Of a DNA stretch of 59,585 bases, positions 8,313 through 17,021 are shown piece by piece. The stretch is from NCBI GenBank assembly GCA_029573495.1, contig JAKQEI010000087.1, positions 1-59,585 of the forward strand. The letters run 5' to 3'. Positions within the stretch are counted from its first letter, which is position 1. Each line of letters opens with the position of its first letter. Under the pieces are notes generated by a model. The model was given only the letters and a program-made list of their open reading frames with translations. It was not told the origin of the DNA and searched no databases. This DNA comes from Bacteroidota bacterium (GTDB lineage Bacteria; Bacteroidota; Bacteroidia; Flavobacteriales_F; PHOS-HE28). The translations under genes were made by a program, and so were the position numbers.

Positions 8313-9452
8313 TCACATGTGGCGGCGGCGGCGGCCGGATCCGGTGGCCACTTCCTCCTCATCGGCCACCTTGCCCTTCAACTTGGTGTCCATGTCCAGC
8401 CCGCTCTTCACCTCGATGTTGATGCCATCGCTCAGGCCGGTGACGATGGGCCGCTTCTCGAAGACCTGCGGCGTGGCCGTCTCCACCTCCACATAGGCGC
8501 TGTCCCCCTTCTCGTTGAACTGCACGAGGCGTTCGGGGATCATCATCACGCTGTCCCGGCGGTCGAGCACGATGTCAGCGTTGGCGCTGTAGTTGGCGCG
8601 GATGAAGGAGCCTTCCTTGGGCGTCATCGCCGCACGCACCTCGAACTTGATCGCGCCTTCCTCGTCCACGCCCTTCGGTGCGATGTACTCCAGCTTCGCC
8701 GGGTGCGTCTCGTCCTCGATGGCACCGATGGTCACCACCAGGTCCATGCCCGTGTGCACTTTTCCGATCTCGCTCTCGTCCACCTTGCCCTTGAAGATGA
8801 GGTCCTGCATATCCGCCACACTGGCGATCGTGGTGCCCTCGTTGAAGTTGTTGCGCTCGATCACGCTGGTGCCCACCTTCACCGGCACCTCCAGCACCAT
8901 GCCGTCGATGGAGCTGCGCACGATCGTGTTGGACGAACTGCCGCTGCTGCTGCTGATGCCGTCGCGCACCAGTTGAAGGGCATCGCGCGCGGCCTCCAGC
9001 TCCTGTTTCGCGCTCTTCAAGGCCACCTCGAAGGTCTGCATCTCGGCCGGGGCGATCACCCCTTTCGTTGCGAGCGGCTTGTTGCGGTCGAAGTTGAGCT
9101 GTGCGTTGTTCAGCGCGATCTCGGCGCTGCGCACGCGGTTCTCGGCCTGGTTCAGGCTGAGCATGTCCGGCACGATCTGGATGATCGCCAGTTTGTCGCC
9201 CTTCTTCACCAGATCGCCGGCCTCCACGAAGAGCTCGCGGATGATGCCGCTCACCACGGGCTTCACGGCCACCTCCTGACGCGGCTCGATGCTGCCGTTG
9301 GCGATGGTCTTCTTCACGATGTTCCCCTTCACGGGATGCTCGATGGTGAAGACCTCGGGCACCTCCACCGACTTCTGGTAGAGGAACCACAGGGTCCACA
9401 CGAAGAGCGCGGCGACCAGTGCGATGAGGGTGTTGCGAACGATGCGTTTCAT
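8313..9452 (-). CDS. Efflux periplasmic adaptor (HlyD/MacA-like membrane fusion protein)
   Basis: The 379-residue protein starts MKRIVRNTLIALVAALFVWT, a single membrane anchor. A split biotinyl-lipoyl-like domain follows (GNIVKKTIANGSIEPRQEV ... VEAGDLVKKGDKLAIIQ), then a coiled-coil hairpin from about residue 95 to 165 rich in Ala, Glu, Asn and Arg, and beta-barrel and membrane-proximal domains. It should bridge the inner-membrane permeases encoded upstream to an outer-membrane channel that is not in this window. The C-terminus is odd: an acidic VADEEEVATG is followed by GSGRRRRHM. The start at 9452 was chosen over longer frames since only it gives the anchor at the N-terminus. It lies 19 bases after the upstream permease gene. 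Confidence 0.9.
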   Translation of the reverse strand: MKRIVRNTLIALVAALFVWTLWFLYQKSVEVPEVFTIEHPVKGNIVKKTIANGSIEPRQEVAVKPVVSGIIRELFVEAGDLVKKGDKLAIIQIVPDMLSLNQAENRVRSAEIALNNAQLNFDRNKPLATKGVIAPAEMQTFEVALKSAKQELEAARDALQLVRDGISSSSGSSSNTIVRSSIDGMVLEVPVKVGTSVIERNNFNEGTTIASVADMQDLIFKGKVDESEIGKVHTGMDLVVTIGAIEDETHPAKLEYIAPKGVDEEGAIKFEVRAAMTPKEGSFIRANYSANADIVLDRRDSVMMIPERLVQFNEKGDSAYVEVETATPQVFEKRPIVTGLSDGINIEVKSGLDMDTKLKGKVADEEEVATGSGRRRRHM

Positions 9453-9471
9453 GGGTGATGGGTGTTGACGG

Positions 9472-10719
9472 TCATTCGGCGCGCAGGGCGTCGACGGCCT
9501 TGATGCGCAATGCGCGCGATGCAGGGATGAGTCCGGCCACGAGGCCGCTGATGATGAGCACGATGAGCGCGGTGATGGCGGTGCCCAGGTCGACCTCGGG
9601 CCGTACGAAGAAGTCGCCCTCCATGCCGAAGGACTGCACCAGTTCCAGCAGGCCCACACCGAGCACGAGGCCGCTGTATCCGGCGAGGACGGTGAGGACG
9701 AGCGATTCCATGATGATCTGCTTGCGGATGACGCGCGGGGTCGCACCGAGGGCGCGGCGCACACCGATCTCCTTGGTGCGCTCCTTCACCACCACGAGCA
9801 TGATGTTGCTGATGCCGATGGCACCGGCCAGCAGGGTCATCACCCCCACGATCCAGCTCAGGCCGCTGATGCCCACGAGCAGCATGTTCATCTTCCCGAA
9901 CTGCTCGGCCAGGTTGAAGCTGCCGAAGGCCATCTGGTCGTTGGGGTCCACGTCGTGGCGGCGCGCCATCAGTTTCTTGATCCCTTCCTCCACCTCGCTC
10001 ACCTCCACGCCCTCCTTGGCCGTGACCGAGAACCAGCCCACGATGTTGTGGTAGTTGAAGGCGGCCTGGAAGGTGCTGAAGGGGATGTAGACCGTGTTGT
10101 CCTCCTCCTCGCTGCCCTCGCTGCGGGTGGCATGGTGCACGCCGACCACGCGGAAGTAGACGCCGTTCACGCGGATGTGGTCGCCGATCACGGCTTCGGT
10201 GCTGTCGAAGAGCAGTTCACGCACCCGCTTGCCGATCACGCACACCTTGCGTTCCTCGAGCATGTCCTTCTCGTTCAGGAAGCGGCCACTGTCCACGGCA
10301 ACGCTCTGGATGCGGATGATGTCCGGCACATCGCCATAGATGTTGAAGGGCCCTGTCTTGTTCCCGCGCACCACGTTGTTGCTGCCGCGCCAGCCGCCGA
10401 GCTGGTTCCGTGGTGCGAGGTATTGCACGCCGGGGATCTCCCGCTTGATGGCGTCGATGTCGTCGTTGTTGAAGTTGAAGTAGCGTCCGCGCGCGAAGCC
10501 GTGGTAGGGCAGGGAGGTGCGTTGGGTCCAGAGGAAGGCGCTGTTGGTGGCCCAGCCCGAGAAGGCCTTCTCGGTACCATGGCGCAGGCCATTGCCTGCA
10601 CCGAGCATCACCACGAGCATGAAGATGCCCCAGCCCACACCGAAGGCCGTGAGGAAGGTGCGGAGCTTGTTGCGCCCCAGCGTCATCCCGATCTCGTTCC
10701 AAAGCTCGCGGTCGAACAT
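9472..10719 (-). CDS. ABC transporter permease, MacB/FtsX type (copy A)
   Basis: The 415-residue protein begins MFDRELWNEIGMTLGRNKLR and has the MacB layout: one membrane helix near residues 20-45, a periplasmic MacB_PCD-like domain (about 50-270), and three C-terminal helices of the FtsX domain with the cytoplasmic EIGVRRALGATPRVI loop near 320. It would form the membrane part of a tripartite exporter with the ATPase at 11948-12652 and the adaptor at 8313-9452. It is clearly paralogous to the gene immediately upstream (10723-11958), with only 3 bases between them, implying a heterodimeric permease. Cargo is unknown; MacB relatives export peptides, lipids or macrolides. Confidence 0.9.
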   Translation of the reverse strand: MFDRELWNEIGMTLGRNKLRTFLTAFGVGWGIFMLVVMLGAGNGLRHGTEKAFSGWATNSAFLWTQRTSLPYHGFARGRYFNFNNDDIDAIKREIPGVQYLAPRNQLGGWRGSNNVVRGNKTGPFNIYGDVPDIIRIQSVAVDSGRFLNEKDMLEERKVCVIGKRVRELLFDSTEAVIGDHIRVNGVYFRVVGVHHATRSEGSEEEDNTVYIPFSTFQAAFNYHNIVGWFSVTAKEGVEVSEVEEGIKKLMARRHDVDPNDQMAFGSFNLAEQFGKMNMLLVGISGLSWIVGVMTLLAGAIGISNIMLVVVKERTKEIGVRRALGATPRVIRKQIIMESLVLTVLAGYSGLVLGVGLLELVQSFGMEGDFFVRPEVDLGTAITALIVLIISGLVAGLIPASRALRIKAVDALRAE

Positions 10720-10722
10720 GGC

Positions 10723-11958
10723 TTATTCGTCTCGGAGTGCTTCGATGGGACGGATGCGCGCGGCGCGGCGTGCGGGGATGTAGCCGGCCAGCGCACCCGC
10801 GACGACGAGCACGATGGTGGCCTGGATGGCGATGCCGATGTCCACGGTCGGGTCGCGGAACATCTCCTGCTCACCGATCACGCCGGCGAGCCATTCCAGC
10901 AGGCCGACACCGCAGACCAGTCCGAAGTAGCCGGCTGCGGCGGTGATGAAGATGGATTCCATCAGGGTCTGGCTCACCACGGCCCACGGGGTGGCACCGA
11001 GCGCCTTGCGGATGCCGATCTCCCGCGTGCGCTCCTTCACCACGATGAGCATGATGTTGCTGACGCCCACGACGCCGGCGATGATGGTGCCGATGCCGAT
11101 GACCCAGATGAAGAGCGAGATGCCCCCGGTGATCTGCATGATCTTCACGTAGTCCTCGATGGTGTTGCGCACCCAGATGGCGTTGTCGTCCTTGGGGTCG
11201 AAGACGTGGCGCGCGGCCAGCGTTCGGCGCACCTGTTCGGTGATGGCCTGGGACTCGGCCACATCGGCATCGCCCACGGTGAACATGATCTGGTCCAGTT
11301 CGCTGCTGCCGCCGAAGATCAGCTGGGTGGTGGTGATCGGCAGGTACACGATGCTCTCCTCGCGCTCGCCGCCACTGTCGGTATAGGTGCCCACGACCTG
11401 GAAGGCGATGCCGTTCACGGTGATCCACTCGTTCAGCGGGTCCTCGCCATCGAACAGCTCCTCCTGCACCTTGCGCCCGATCACCGCCACCTTCCGGAAC
11501 TGCTGCAGGTCGATCGTGTTGATGTAACGCCCCTCCTGCATGGTGGAGTTCTCCAGGTAGGTGTGGCCGGGGTGGACACCACGGATGCTGAAGTTCGCGT
11601 ACTTCTTGCGGTAGACGATGTTCGCGTTGCCACCCCACATGTTGAAGCGTCCCGTGTAGTGATCCAACTTGGGAACGGTACGACGGAGGTGGTCCAGGTC
11701 CGCGTTCTCCAGCCGGATGTACCGGCCGGGCTGCATGCCCTTGTAAGGCTTGGCGGTGAGACCGCCCCAGATCCAGATGCTGTTCACCGCATCGTCACGG
11801 AAGCTGTGGTCCACGCCATGCTTGAGGCCGTTGCCCGCGCCGAGCAGGAAGATGAGCATGAAGATCCCCCAGAACACCGCGAAGCCGGTGAGCGCGGTCC
11901 GCAACTTGTTCTTGCGGATGGTGTCGAGGATCTCACCCCATTTCTCCCTATCGAACAT
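10723..11958 (-). CDS. ABC transporter permease, MacB/FtsX type (copy B)
   Basis: The 411-residue protein begins MFDREKWGEILDTIRKNKLR. It repeats the layout of its downstream paralogue: N-terminal helix, MacB_PCD-like periplasmic domain, and FtsX domain with EIGIRKALGATPWAV in the cytoplasmic loop that contacts the ATPase. Its start overlaps the 3' end of the ATPase gene by 11 bases, so the two are probably translated together. The two permeases differ mainly in the periplasmic domain, as expected if each binds a different face of the adaptor or cargo (inference). Confidence 0.9.
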   Translation of the reverse strand: MFDREKWGEILDTIRKNKLRTALTGFAVFWGIFMLIFLLGAGNGLKHGVDHSFRDDAVNSIWIWGGLTAKPYKGMQPGRYIRLENADLDHLRRTVPKLDHYTGRFNMWGGNANIVYRKKYANFSIRGVHPGHTYLENSTMQEGRYINTIDLQQFRKVAVIGRKVQEELFDGEDPLNEWITVNGIAFQVVGTYTDSGGEREESIVYLPITTTQLIFGGSSELDQIMFTVGDADVAESQAITEQVRRTLAARHVFDPKDDNAIWVRNTIEDYVKIMQITGGISLFIWVIGIGTIIAGVVGVSNIMLIVVKERTREIGIRKALGATPWAVVSQTLMESIFITAAAGYFGLVCGVGLLEWLAGVIGEQEMFRDPTVDIGIAIQATIVLVVAGALAGYIPARRAARIRPIEALRDE

Positions 11959-12652
11959 CGGCGGACAGGGTGGCGGGGTCCAGGTGGGCGTTCTCGATCA
12001 GGCCATCGCGCAGGTAGATCACGCGTTGGGTCTTCGCGGCCACATCGCGCTCGTGGGTCACGATCACCACGGTGAGGCCCAGGTCGCGGTTCACGCGGGT
12101 GAGCAGCTCCATCACGTCCTGACTGGTCTTGCTGTCGAGCGCACCGGTAGGCTCGTCGGCCAGGATGATCTTGGGGTTGCTGATGAGCGCCCGGGCGATG
12201 GCGACCCGTTGCTTCTGACCGCCGCTCAGCTCGTTGGGCATGTGATGCGCCCATTCGCGCAGCCCCACCTTCTCCAGCATCTCCAGGGCGAGTTCGTTCC
12301 GTTTGCGACGGGCCATGCCTTGGTAGTACAGGGGCAGCGCCACGTTCTCCATCGCGTTCTTGAAGGTGATCAGGTTGAAGCTCTGGAACACGAAGCCGAT
12401 GTACTTGCTTCGGAGCAGTGCGTTCTCGGTCTCGTTCTGGCCTTTGATCAGCTGACCGTCCAGCAGGTATTCCCCCTCATCATAGGTGTCCAGGATCCCC
12501 ACGATGTTCAGCAGGGTGCTCTTGCCGGAACCGGACGAGCCCATGATGCTCACCAGTTCGCCGCGGCCGATGTGAAGGTCGATGCCCTTGAGGACCTGGA
12601 GGACGTTGTTGCCGGTATGGTAGGCCTTGCGGATCCCCTTCAGGTCGATCAT
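11948..12652 (-). CDS. ABC transporter ATP-binding protein (MacB/LolD type)
   Basis: The 234-residue protein has a Walker A motif GSSGSGKST at 38-46, Q-loop near 90 (FVFQSFNL), signature LSGGQKQR at 142-149 and Walker B IILADEPTGALD from 162. The family energises lipoprotein release or tripartite efflux at the inner membrane. It heads an operon running ATPase, permease B, permease A, adaptor. An AAGGAG directly precedes the ATG, one of the few good Shine-Dalgarno-like sites here, and a TAACTTCG box lies about 25 bases upstream on the minus strand. Confidence 0.93.
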   Translation of the reverse strand: MIDLKGIRKAYHTGNNVLQVLKGIDLHIGRGELVSIMGSSGSGKSTLLNIVGILDTYDEGEYLLDGQLIKGQNETENALLRSKYIGFVFQSFNLITFKNAMENVALPLYYQGMARRKRNELALEMLEKVGLREWAHHMPNELSGGQKQRVAIARALISNPKIILADEPTGALDSKTSQDVMELLTRVNRDLGLTVVIVTHERDVAAKTQRVIYLRDGLIENAHLDPATLSADVR

Positions 12653-12677
12653 CTCCTTGGCTTGAACAAGTAAGGGA

Positions 12678-12685
12678 CGAAGTTA
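12678..12685 (-). promoter_or_regulatory. Candidate -7 box of the exporter operon
   Basis: TAACTTCG on the minus strand matches TAnnTTTG at seven of eight positions counting the free bases, about 26 bases before the ATPase ATG at 12652. Confidence 0.4.
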
Positions 12686-12757
12686 CCGGGCATGCCCGCA
12701 CAGGAGGGTCCACATACATGAGCGGTGGGCCGTCGGGTTGAGCGGGGCGGCCCCCCT

Positions 12758-13369
12758 TCAACCATCGCGCTTGAAGACGAGTTCGAAGAAGTTCCGGTCC
12801 ACATGCACCTCCTCCAGACGGCCATTGCGGTAGGTGTAGTTGTTCACTTTCCCGTCAGGAAGGTGAAGGCGATAGGTGCCTGGGCCGGTTTGCTGAAGGC
12901 GGCAATCGTGCAGCACGCTCTCCACGAAGATGAGAGGTTGCCCCACGGGTTCCTCGTAGTACATCCGCGCCGTGGTCCATTCCACCCGCCCCTCGTGTAC
13001 GAAATGTTCATCGGGATGGACGTAACAGGTCGCCGTGTCCTGCTTCAGGTGGAAATGGCTGCTGTCCCGGACGGTGCCGTTCACCGTCACCTGGGAGTGG
13101 CACCTGGCCATGCCGCCGTCCATGTACTCGGTGCTTACGAGCGATCGCACCTGTTGCTTCCACAGGATGTCGAACTCGGAGAAGGAGGACATCACGTAAT
13201 GCGTACGGTCACCGTCGATCCGACGCTTCACCAGGATGCTGCCCACGATGTCGCGGCCCTTCCAGATATCGAACCGGTGGTCCTGCGCTGAAGTGCTGAT
13301 CAGGGTCAGGCAGCCCAACCCGAGCCAGAAGCTTCGTAGGATGGTCGCTCCGACCGGCTTGTGGATCAT
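12758..13369 (-). CDS. Exported hypothetical protein, DUF6134-like
   Basis: The 203-residue product starts MIHKPVGATILRSFWLGLG with a signal peptide ending near STSAQ. The mature part is beta-rich with repeated strands (VGSILVKRR, THYVMSSFSEFDIL, EGRVEWTTARMYYEEP, PDGKVNNYTYRNGRLEEVHV). It resembles what I remember of the DUF6134 family of Bacteroidota, small periplasmic proteins of unknown role, but the assignment is tentative. The ATG at 13369 was chosen because the frame upstream (to 13411) only adds residues before the signal peptide. The gene stands alone between the exporter operon and a divergent T9SS protein gene. Confidence 0.6.
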   Translation of the reverse strand: MIHKPVGATILRSFWLGLGCLTLISTSAQDHRFDIWKGRDIVGSILVKRRIDGDRTHYVMSSFSEFDILWKQQVRSLVSTEYMDGGMARCHSQVTVNGTVRDSSHFHLKQDTATCYVHPDEHFVHEGRVEWTTARMYYEEPVGQPLIFVESVLHDCRLQQTGPGTYRLHLPDGKVNNYTYRNGRLEEVHVDRNFFELVFKRDG

Positions 13370-13568
13370 TGAAGTGTGACGATGCGGGCAAGGTAGGTAG
13401 GAGCCGGGCATGTTGGAACGCGTTGTAAACAGATGACAACCGGACCGCCCGCGACCCCCACCCGCCGCCCCGACCGGCGCTCGTCATGGGTGGTACGTTT
13501 CCATGAATGTCCCGCACCGTTGTCCGTTCCGGCGATGCACGGCATGGGCGGCTGCCTAAATTGGACGC

Positions 13569-15977
13569 ATGATGAAAGGGGTGCGGATCCCGGTGCTGAT
13601 CGGGTTGGTGGTGGCGACGTTGGCGCACGGCTCAAGGACCTGGGCCCAGACGAACATCGAGTTCCTGGGGAGCCTGTCCTATCAGCAGCTCCGGGGTAGC
13701 CACCTGTCCAACCTCTGGGGCTACGCTGATGAGGAGGGGAAGGAGTACGCGCTCGTCGGCGTCAACGGGAGCTCGGGCATGACCGGTGGCCTCTCCATCG
13801 TTGATGTCACCGATGCCGCATCACCGGTGGAGGTATACTTCCTCCCTGGGCCGGCCTCGATCTGGCGGGAGATCAAGGTCTGGAACGACCATGCCTACGT
13901 GACCACCGAAGCGGCCAACGGGGGTCTCACCATCGTTGATCTATCACCGTTGCCCCAGAGCACCGACCTCCCCAGCACCGTGTGGTTCGACCCGGAGTGG
14001 GACACCTCCCATTCGCTCTTCATCGACGAGAACGGACGCTTGTACATCCACGGGGCCAACGAGGGCAATGGGGGTGTGATCATGTACGACCTCACCGCGG
14101 ACCCGATGGCGCCGGTGCGCGTCGGCCAGTTCGACCAATGGTACGTACACGACAGCTATGCGCGCGGCGATACGCTCTATGCCGCGCACATCATCAACGG
14201 CTTCTTCACCATCCTCGATGTGAGCGACCCGTCACAACCGGTGTTGCTCGGCCAGCAATCCACACCGAACAACTTCACGCACAACGTATGGCTCGATGCC
14301 AGCGGACACCACCTGTACACCACCGATGAACGCTCGAACGCCTATGTGGGCGCGTACGACGTGAGCGATCCTTCGGACATCCAGTACCTGGACAAGCTGC
14401 GCAGCGATGGCGGTAGCGGGGCCATTCCGCACAACACCTACTGGCTGCCCGGCGATCACCTCGTGCAGAGCTATTATACTTATGGCGTCTCGATATACGA
14501 TTGTTCGCATCCGGACAACCTGGTGGAGGTGGGGCACTACGACACCTCGCCGCTGCAAGGGGATGGATTCAGTGGTGCGTGGGGGGTGTACCCTTTCCTG
14601 CCTTCCGGCCGACTGCTCCTATCTGACATCGAGGAAGGGCTGTTCATTCTCGGGCCCACCTATGTGCGGGGTTGTTTGTTGGAGGGCATGGTGACCAACA
14701 GCGCCAACGGCATTCCTGTGGCACAAGCGGAGGTCCGGATCCTGAACACCGATGCGTTGGAGGTCACCGGTATCTCAGGAGCCTATGGCGTGGGCACTCT
14801 GCAGCCAGGTACGTACGAGGTCTCGGTCTCCGCGCCCGGCTTCTTCCCACGTACGTTGAGCGGCGTGGACCTGGCCACCGGTGCGACCACGGAATTGGAC
14901 ATCACCCTGGATCCATTGCCGACCTATCCCGTGAGCGGGGTCATCCGCACCATGGGTTCGCTTGATCCGGTTCCCGATGGCCATGTATGGCTGGTGAACG
15001 ATACCTACAGCTTCCATGTGGAAAGTGGGTCGGATGGCAGCTTCCTTTTCCCGGGGGTGTACAATGGCACGTATACGGTGGATGTTGGCGCCTGGGGTTG
15101 GCACGGTGCCTGTCCTGCTGATCTTGTCGTGGCTGACGCTGGCGTTGAGGACTGGACGATCGAACTGGAGCAGGGCTACGCCGATGACTTCGCGCTGGAC
15201 CTGGGTTGGGAGGTGACGACCACCGCGCCGCGCGGCGTTTGGGAACGAGGCCGACCCGCGGGCACCACCTTCGAGGAAGCACAGGCGAATCCGGGCGAGG
15301 ATGTGCCAGGGGATTGCCGCGACAAGGCCTATGTGACCGGGAACAGCGGGGGCAGCCCGAACAGCGCGGATGTCGATGAAGGCGGGACCACGTTGATCTC
15401 TCCGGTCTTCGATGCGACCGACCTGGAGGACGCTCACGTCCGTTACCACTACTGGTTCTTTGATGCCGGAGGGAACTCCGCACCGAACGACACCTTGACC
15501 ATCTCCCTGAGCAACGGCACGGACACGGTGACGATCGAACAGGTGCCGCCCGTTCAAAGCGCGTCGGCCTGGCGGTTCAGCAACATCCGGATCGCCGATC
15601 ACCTCACACCCTCGGCCACCATGCGGCTGTTCGTGCTCGCGGAGGACAAGGACCCCCAGGGCCATATCGTCGAGGCCGCGTTCGACGACTTCGAAGTGGT
15701 TGCCAACGCGACAGTGGGCGTGGTCCAGGGCGATGAAGCGGATGGCTTGCTGATCTGGCCTGTTCCGAGCACGGATCATTGCGCCATCGTGCTGCCGGAT
15801 GGCATGAACGGTCGCGTTTGGATCACGGATGCGATCGGCAGGAGCGTCCTAGCGGGCACATCGATGGTGAACGGGCGCTACGAGACGGGGAACGGTCTGG
15901 TGAGCGGCAGCTACTTCGTCCGCGTGTTCACCGACGATGGACGGTGGCTGCGGGGCAGGATCGAGATCTTGCGATGA
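13569..15977 (+). CDS. Choice-of-anchor-B family secreted protein with T9SS type A sorting domain
   Basis: The 802-residue protein has a signal peptide (MMKGVRIPVLIGLVVATLAHG). Residues about 28-370 form an LVIVD-repeat beta-propeller as in the choice-of-anchor B family (GGLSIVDVTDAASPVEV, NGGLTIVDLSPL, NGFFTILDVSDPSQPVLLG). Two carboxypeptidase-regulatory-like beta domains follow (about 372-445 and 450-530), then a jelly-roll-like region (550-705) and a C-terminal sorting domain from LLIWPVPSTDHC to the terminal RGRIEIL. In the sorting domain WPVP replaces the usual YPNP. It should be exported by the Sec system and then T9SS to the cell surface. Its role is unknown; propeller proteins of this kind are presumed adhesive or binding. 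Confidence 0.82.
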   Translation: MMKGVRIPVLIGLVVATLAHGSRTWAQTNIEFLGSLSYQQLRGSHLSNLWGYADEEGKEYALVGVNGSSGMTGGLSIVDVTDAASPVEVYFLPGPASIWREIKVWNDHAYVTTEAANGGLTIVDLSPLPQSTDLPSTVWFDPEWDTSHSLFIDENGRLYIHGANEGNGGVIMYDLTADPMAPVRVGQFDQWYVHDSYARGDTLYAAHIINGFFTILDVSDPSQPVLLGQQSTPNNFTHNVWLDASGHHLYTTDERSNAYVGAYDVSDPSDIQYLDKLRSDGGSGAIPHNTYWLPGDHLVQSYYTYGVSIYDCSHPDNLVEVGHYDTSPLQGDGFSGAWGVYPFLPSGRLLLSDIEEGLFILGPTYVRGCLLEGMVTNSANGIPVAQAEVRILNTDALEVTGISGAYGVGTLQPGTYEVSVSAPGFFPRTLSGVDLATGATTELDITLDPLPTYPVSGVIRTMGSLDPVPDGHVWLVNDTYSFHVESGSDGSFLFPGVYNGTYTVDVGAWGWHGACPADLVVADAGVEDWTIELEQGYADDFALDLGWEVTTTAPRGVWERGRPAGTTFEEAQANPGEDVPGDCRDKAYVTGNSGGSPNSADVDEGGTTLISPVFDATDLEDAHVRYHYWFFDAGGNSAPNDTLTISLSNGTDTVTIEQVPPVQSASAWRFSNIRIADHLTPSATMRLFVLAEDKDPQGHIVEAAFDDFEVVANATVGVVQGDEADGLLIWPVPSTDHCAIVLPDGMNGRVWITDAIGRSVLAGTSMVNGRYETGNGLVSGSYFVRVFTDDGRWLRGRIEILR

Positions 15978-15980
15978 GGG

Positions 15981-16958
15981 TCAGCGCCGTTTCTGGGGCG
16001 CGCTGGTATCGCAGTTCTCCTTGATCAGCTTGTCCACCTCGGGCACACCGCCCAAGGCCTTGGCCAGGGTCAGGTCCTCGCAGGCCTTCACGCGATCGCC
16101 CTTCTTGATACGCAGGAGGGCCCTGGTGCGCAGGGCAAAGGCATTGGAAGGGTAGAAGCGGAGGCTTCGTTCGATGTCGTTCCAGGCTTCCTCCTCTTCG
16201 CCGAGCATCATCCGCACATAGGCCCGGTTGCTGAGGGCAACAGGTTCATCCTTGTCCATGCTCAGTGCCTCCTGGATCATCTTCAAGGCCTCATCATAGC
16301 GGCCAAGCATGGTGAGTTCGAACCCCCGGTTGGTCCAATGACCCACCTGGGCGGGTTCCACCACGCACAGCTTTTCCAGGATCCGCAAGGCGTCCGCATG
16401 CCGGCCTTCCTGGTCGTACAGGCGCGCCAGGGTCTTCATCGCCTCCAGATCATCCCCCGCGCCGGCCAGCCCCGCCTCCAGGTCCTCAATGGCCGTCGGT
16501 ACCTTCTTCATCTCGCTGCGGGCTAGGCCGCGCACCAGGTGGGCTTGCGCCTTCAGGATCGCCACATTGGCCAGCTCGATGGCTTTGGAGGCATGCTCCT
16601 CCGCACGGGCGGGATCCTGCGCTCGCAGGGAATAGAGCGCCCGCTGGTAATGTCCGTTCGCATTGGTGCTGTCCTTCACCAATGCGGCATCCACATCCTG
16701 CACGAAGCGATCGTTCCGCTCCATCATGTACCATGCCTTGGCCCGTGCCAGCAGGGTGTATGCACTGGGTTCGGCTTTCACGGCCTTCTCATAGAACTCC
16801 AGCGCACGTTGCGGTTTCTCCAATTCAAGCATGGAGTCTCCTTTCATCACGAGGATGCGGGTCTCACCCGATTGGGCGCGGACCGGCGTGGCGAGGATCA
16901 GGACGGCGAGCGGAAGGATGATGCGGATCAGCACGCCTGTTCGGTGGAAGTGTCGCAT
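15981..16958 (-). CDS. Exported tetratricopeptide-repeat protein
   Basis: The 325-residue protein starts MRHFHRTGVLIRIILPLAVL, a signal peptide or anchor ending near PVRAQ. The remainder is about eight TPR units (for example KPQRALEFYEKAVKAEPSAY, RYDEALKMIQEALSMDKDEP). Such repeats mediate protein-protein contacts; the partner is unknown. The start at 16958 is supported by a perfect -7 box TACTTTTG on the minus strand at 16969-16976, which would lie inside the coding region if the longer frame (to 17021) were used. It converges on the choice-of-anchor-B gene with 3 bases between stops. Confidence 0.8.
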   Translation of the reverse strand: MRHFHRTGVLIRIILPLAVLILATPVRAQSGETRILVMKGDSMLELEKPQRALEFYEKAVKAEPSAYTLLARAKAWYMMERNDRFVQDVDAALVKDSTNANGHYQRALYSLRAQDPARAEEHASKAIELANVAILKAQAHLVRGLARSEMKKVPTAIEDLEAGLAGAGDDLEAMKTLARLYDQEGRHADALRILEKLCVVEPAQVGHWTNRGFELTMLGRYDEALKMIQEALSMDKDEPVALSNRAYVRMMLGEEEEAWNDIERSLRFYPSNAFALRTRALLRIKKGDRVKACEDLTLAKALGGVPEVDKLIKENCDTSAPQKRR

Positions 16959-16968
16959 GGACAATGGG

Positions 16969-17001
16969 CAAAAGTACAAGGTCAGCGCCGGGTAAGTGCA
17001 A
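16969..17001 (-). promoter_or_regulatory. Promoter of the TPR protein gene
   Basis: A perfect -7 box TACTTTTG (16976 down to 16969) lies about 11 bases before the ATG, with a TTG at 17001-16999, 22 bases further up. This spacing is slightly long, so the -33 part is less certain. Confidence 0.5.
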
Positions 17002-17021
17002 GACCGATGCCACACTATCAA

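Noticed and set aside
8319..9458. 379-codon plus-strand frame opposite the efflux adaptor
   Set aside because: Its His/Asp/Leu-rich text mirrors the adaptor gene, whose anchor, lipoyl and hairpin domains are plain on the minus strand.
9955..12075. Long open frame on the plus strand (about 700 codons) across both permease genes
   Set aside because: It is antisense to two clear MacB-type permeases, has no recognisable domain and is rich in His/Asp/Val as expected from GC-rich third-position bias.
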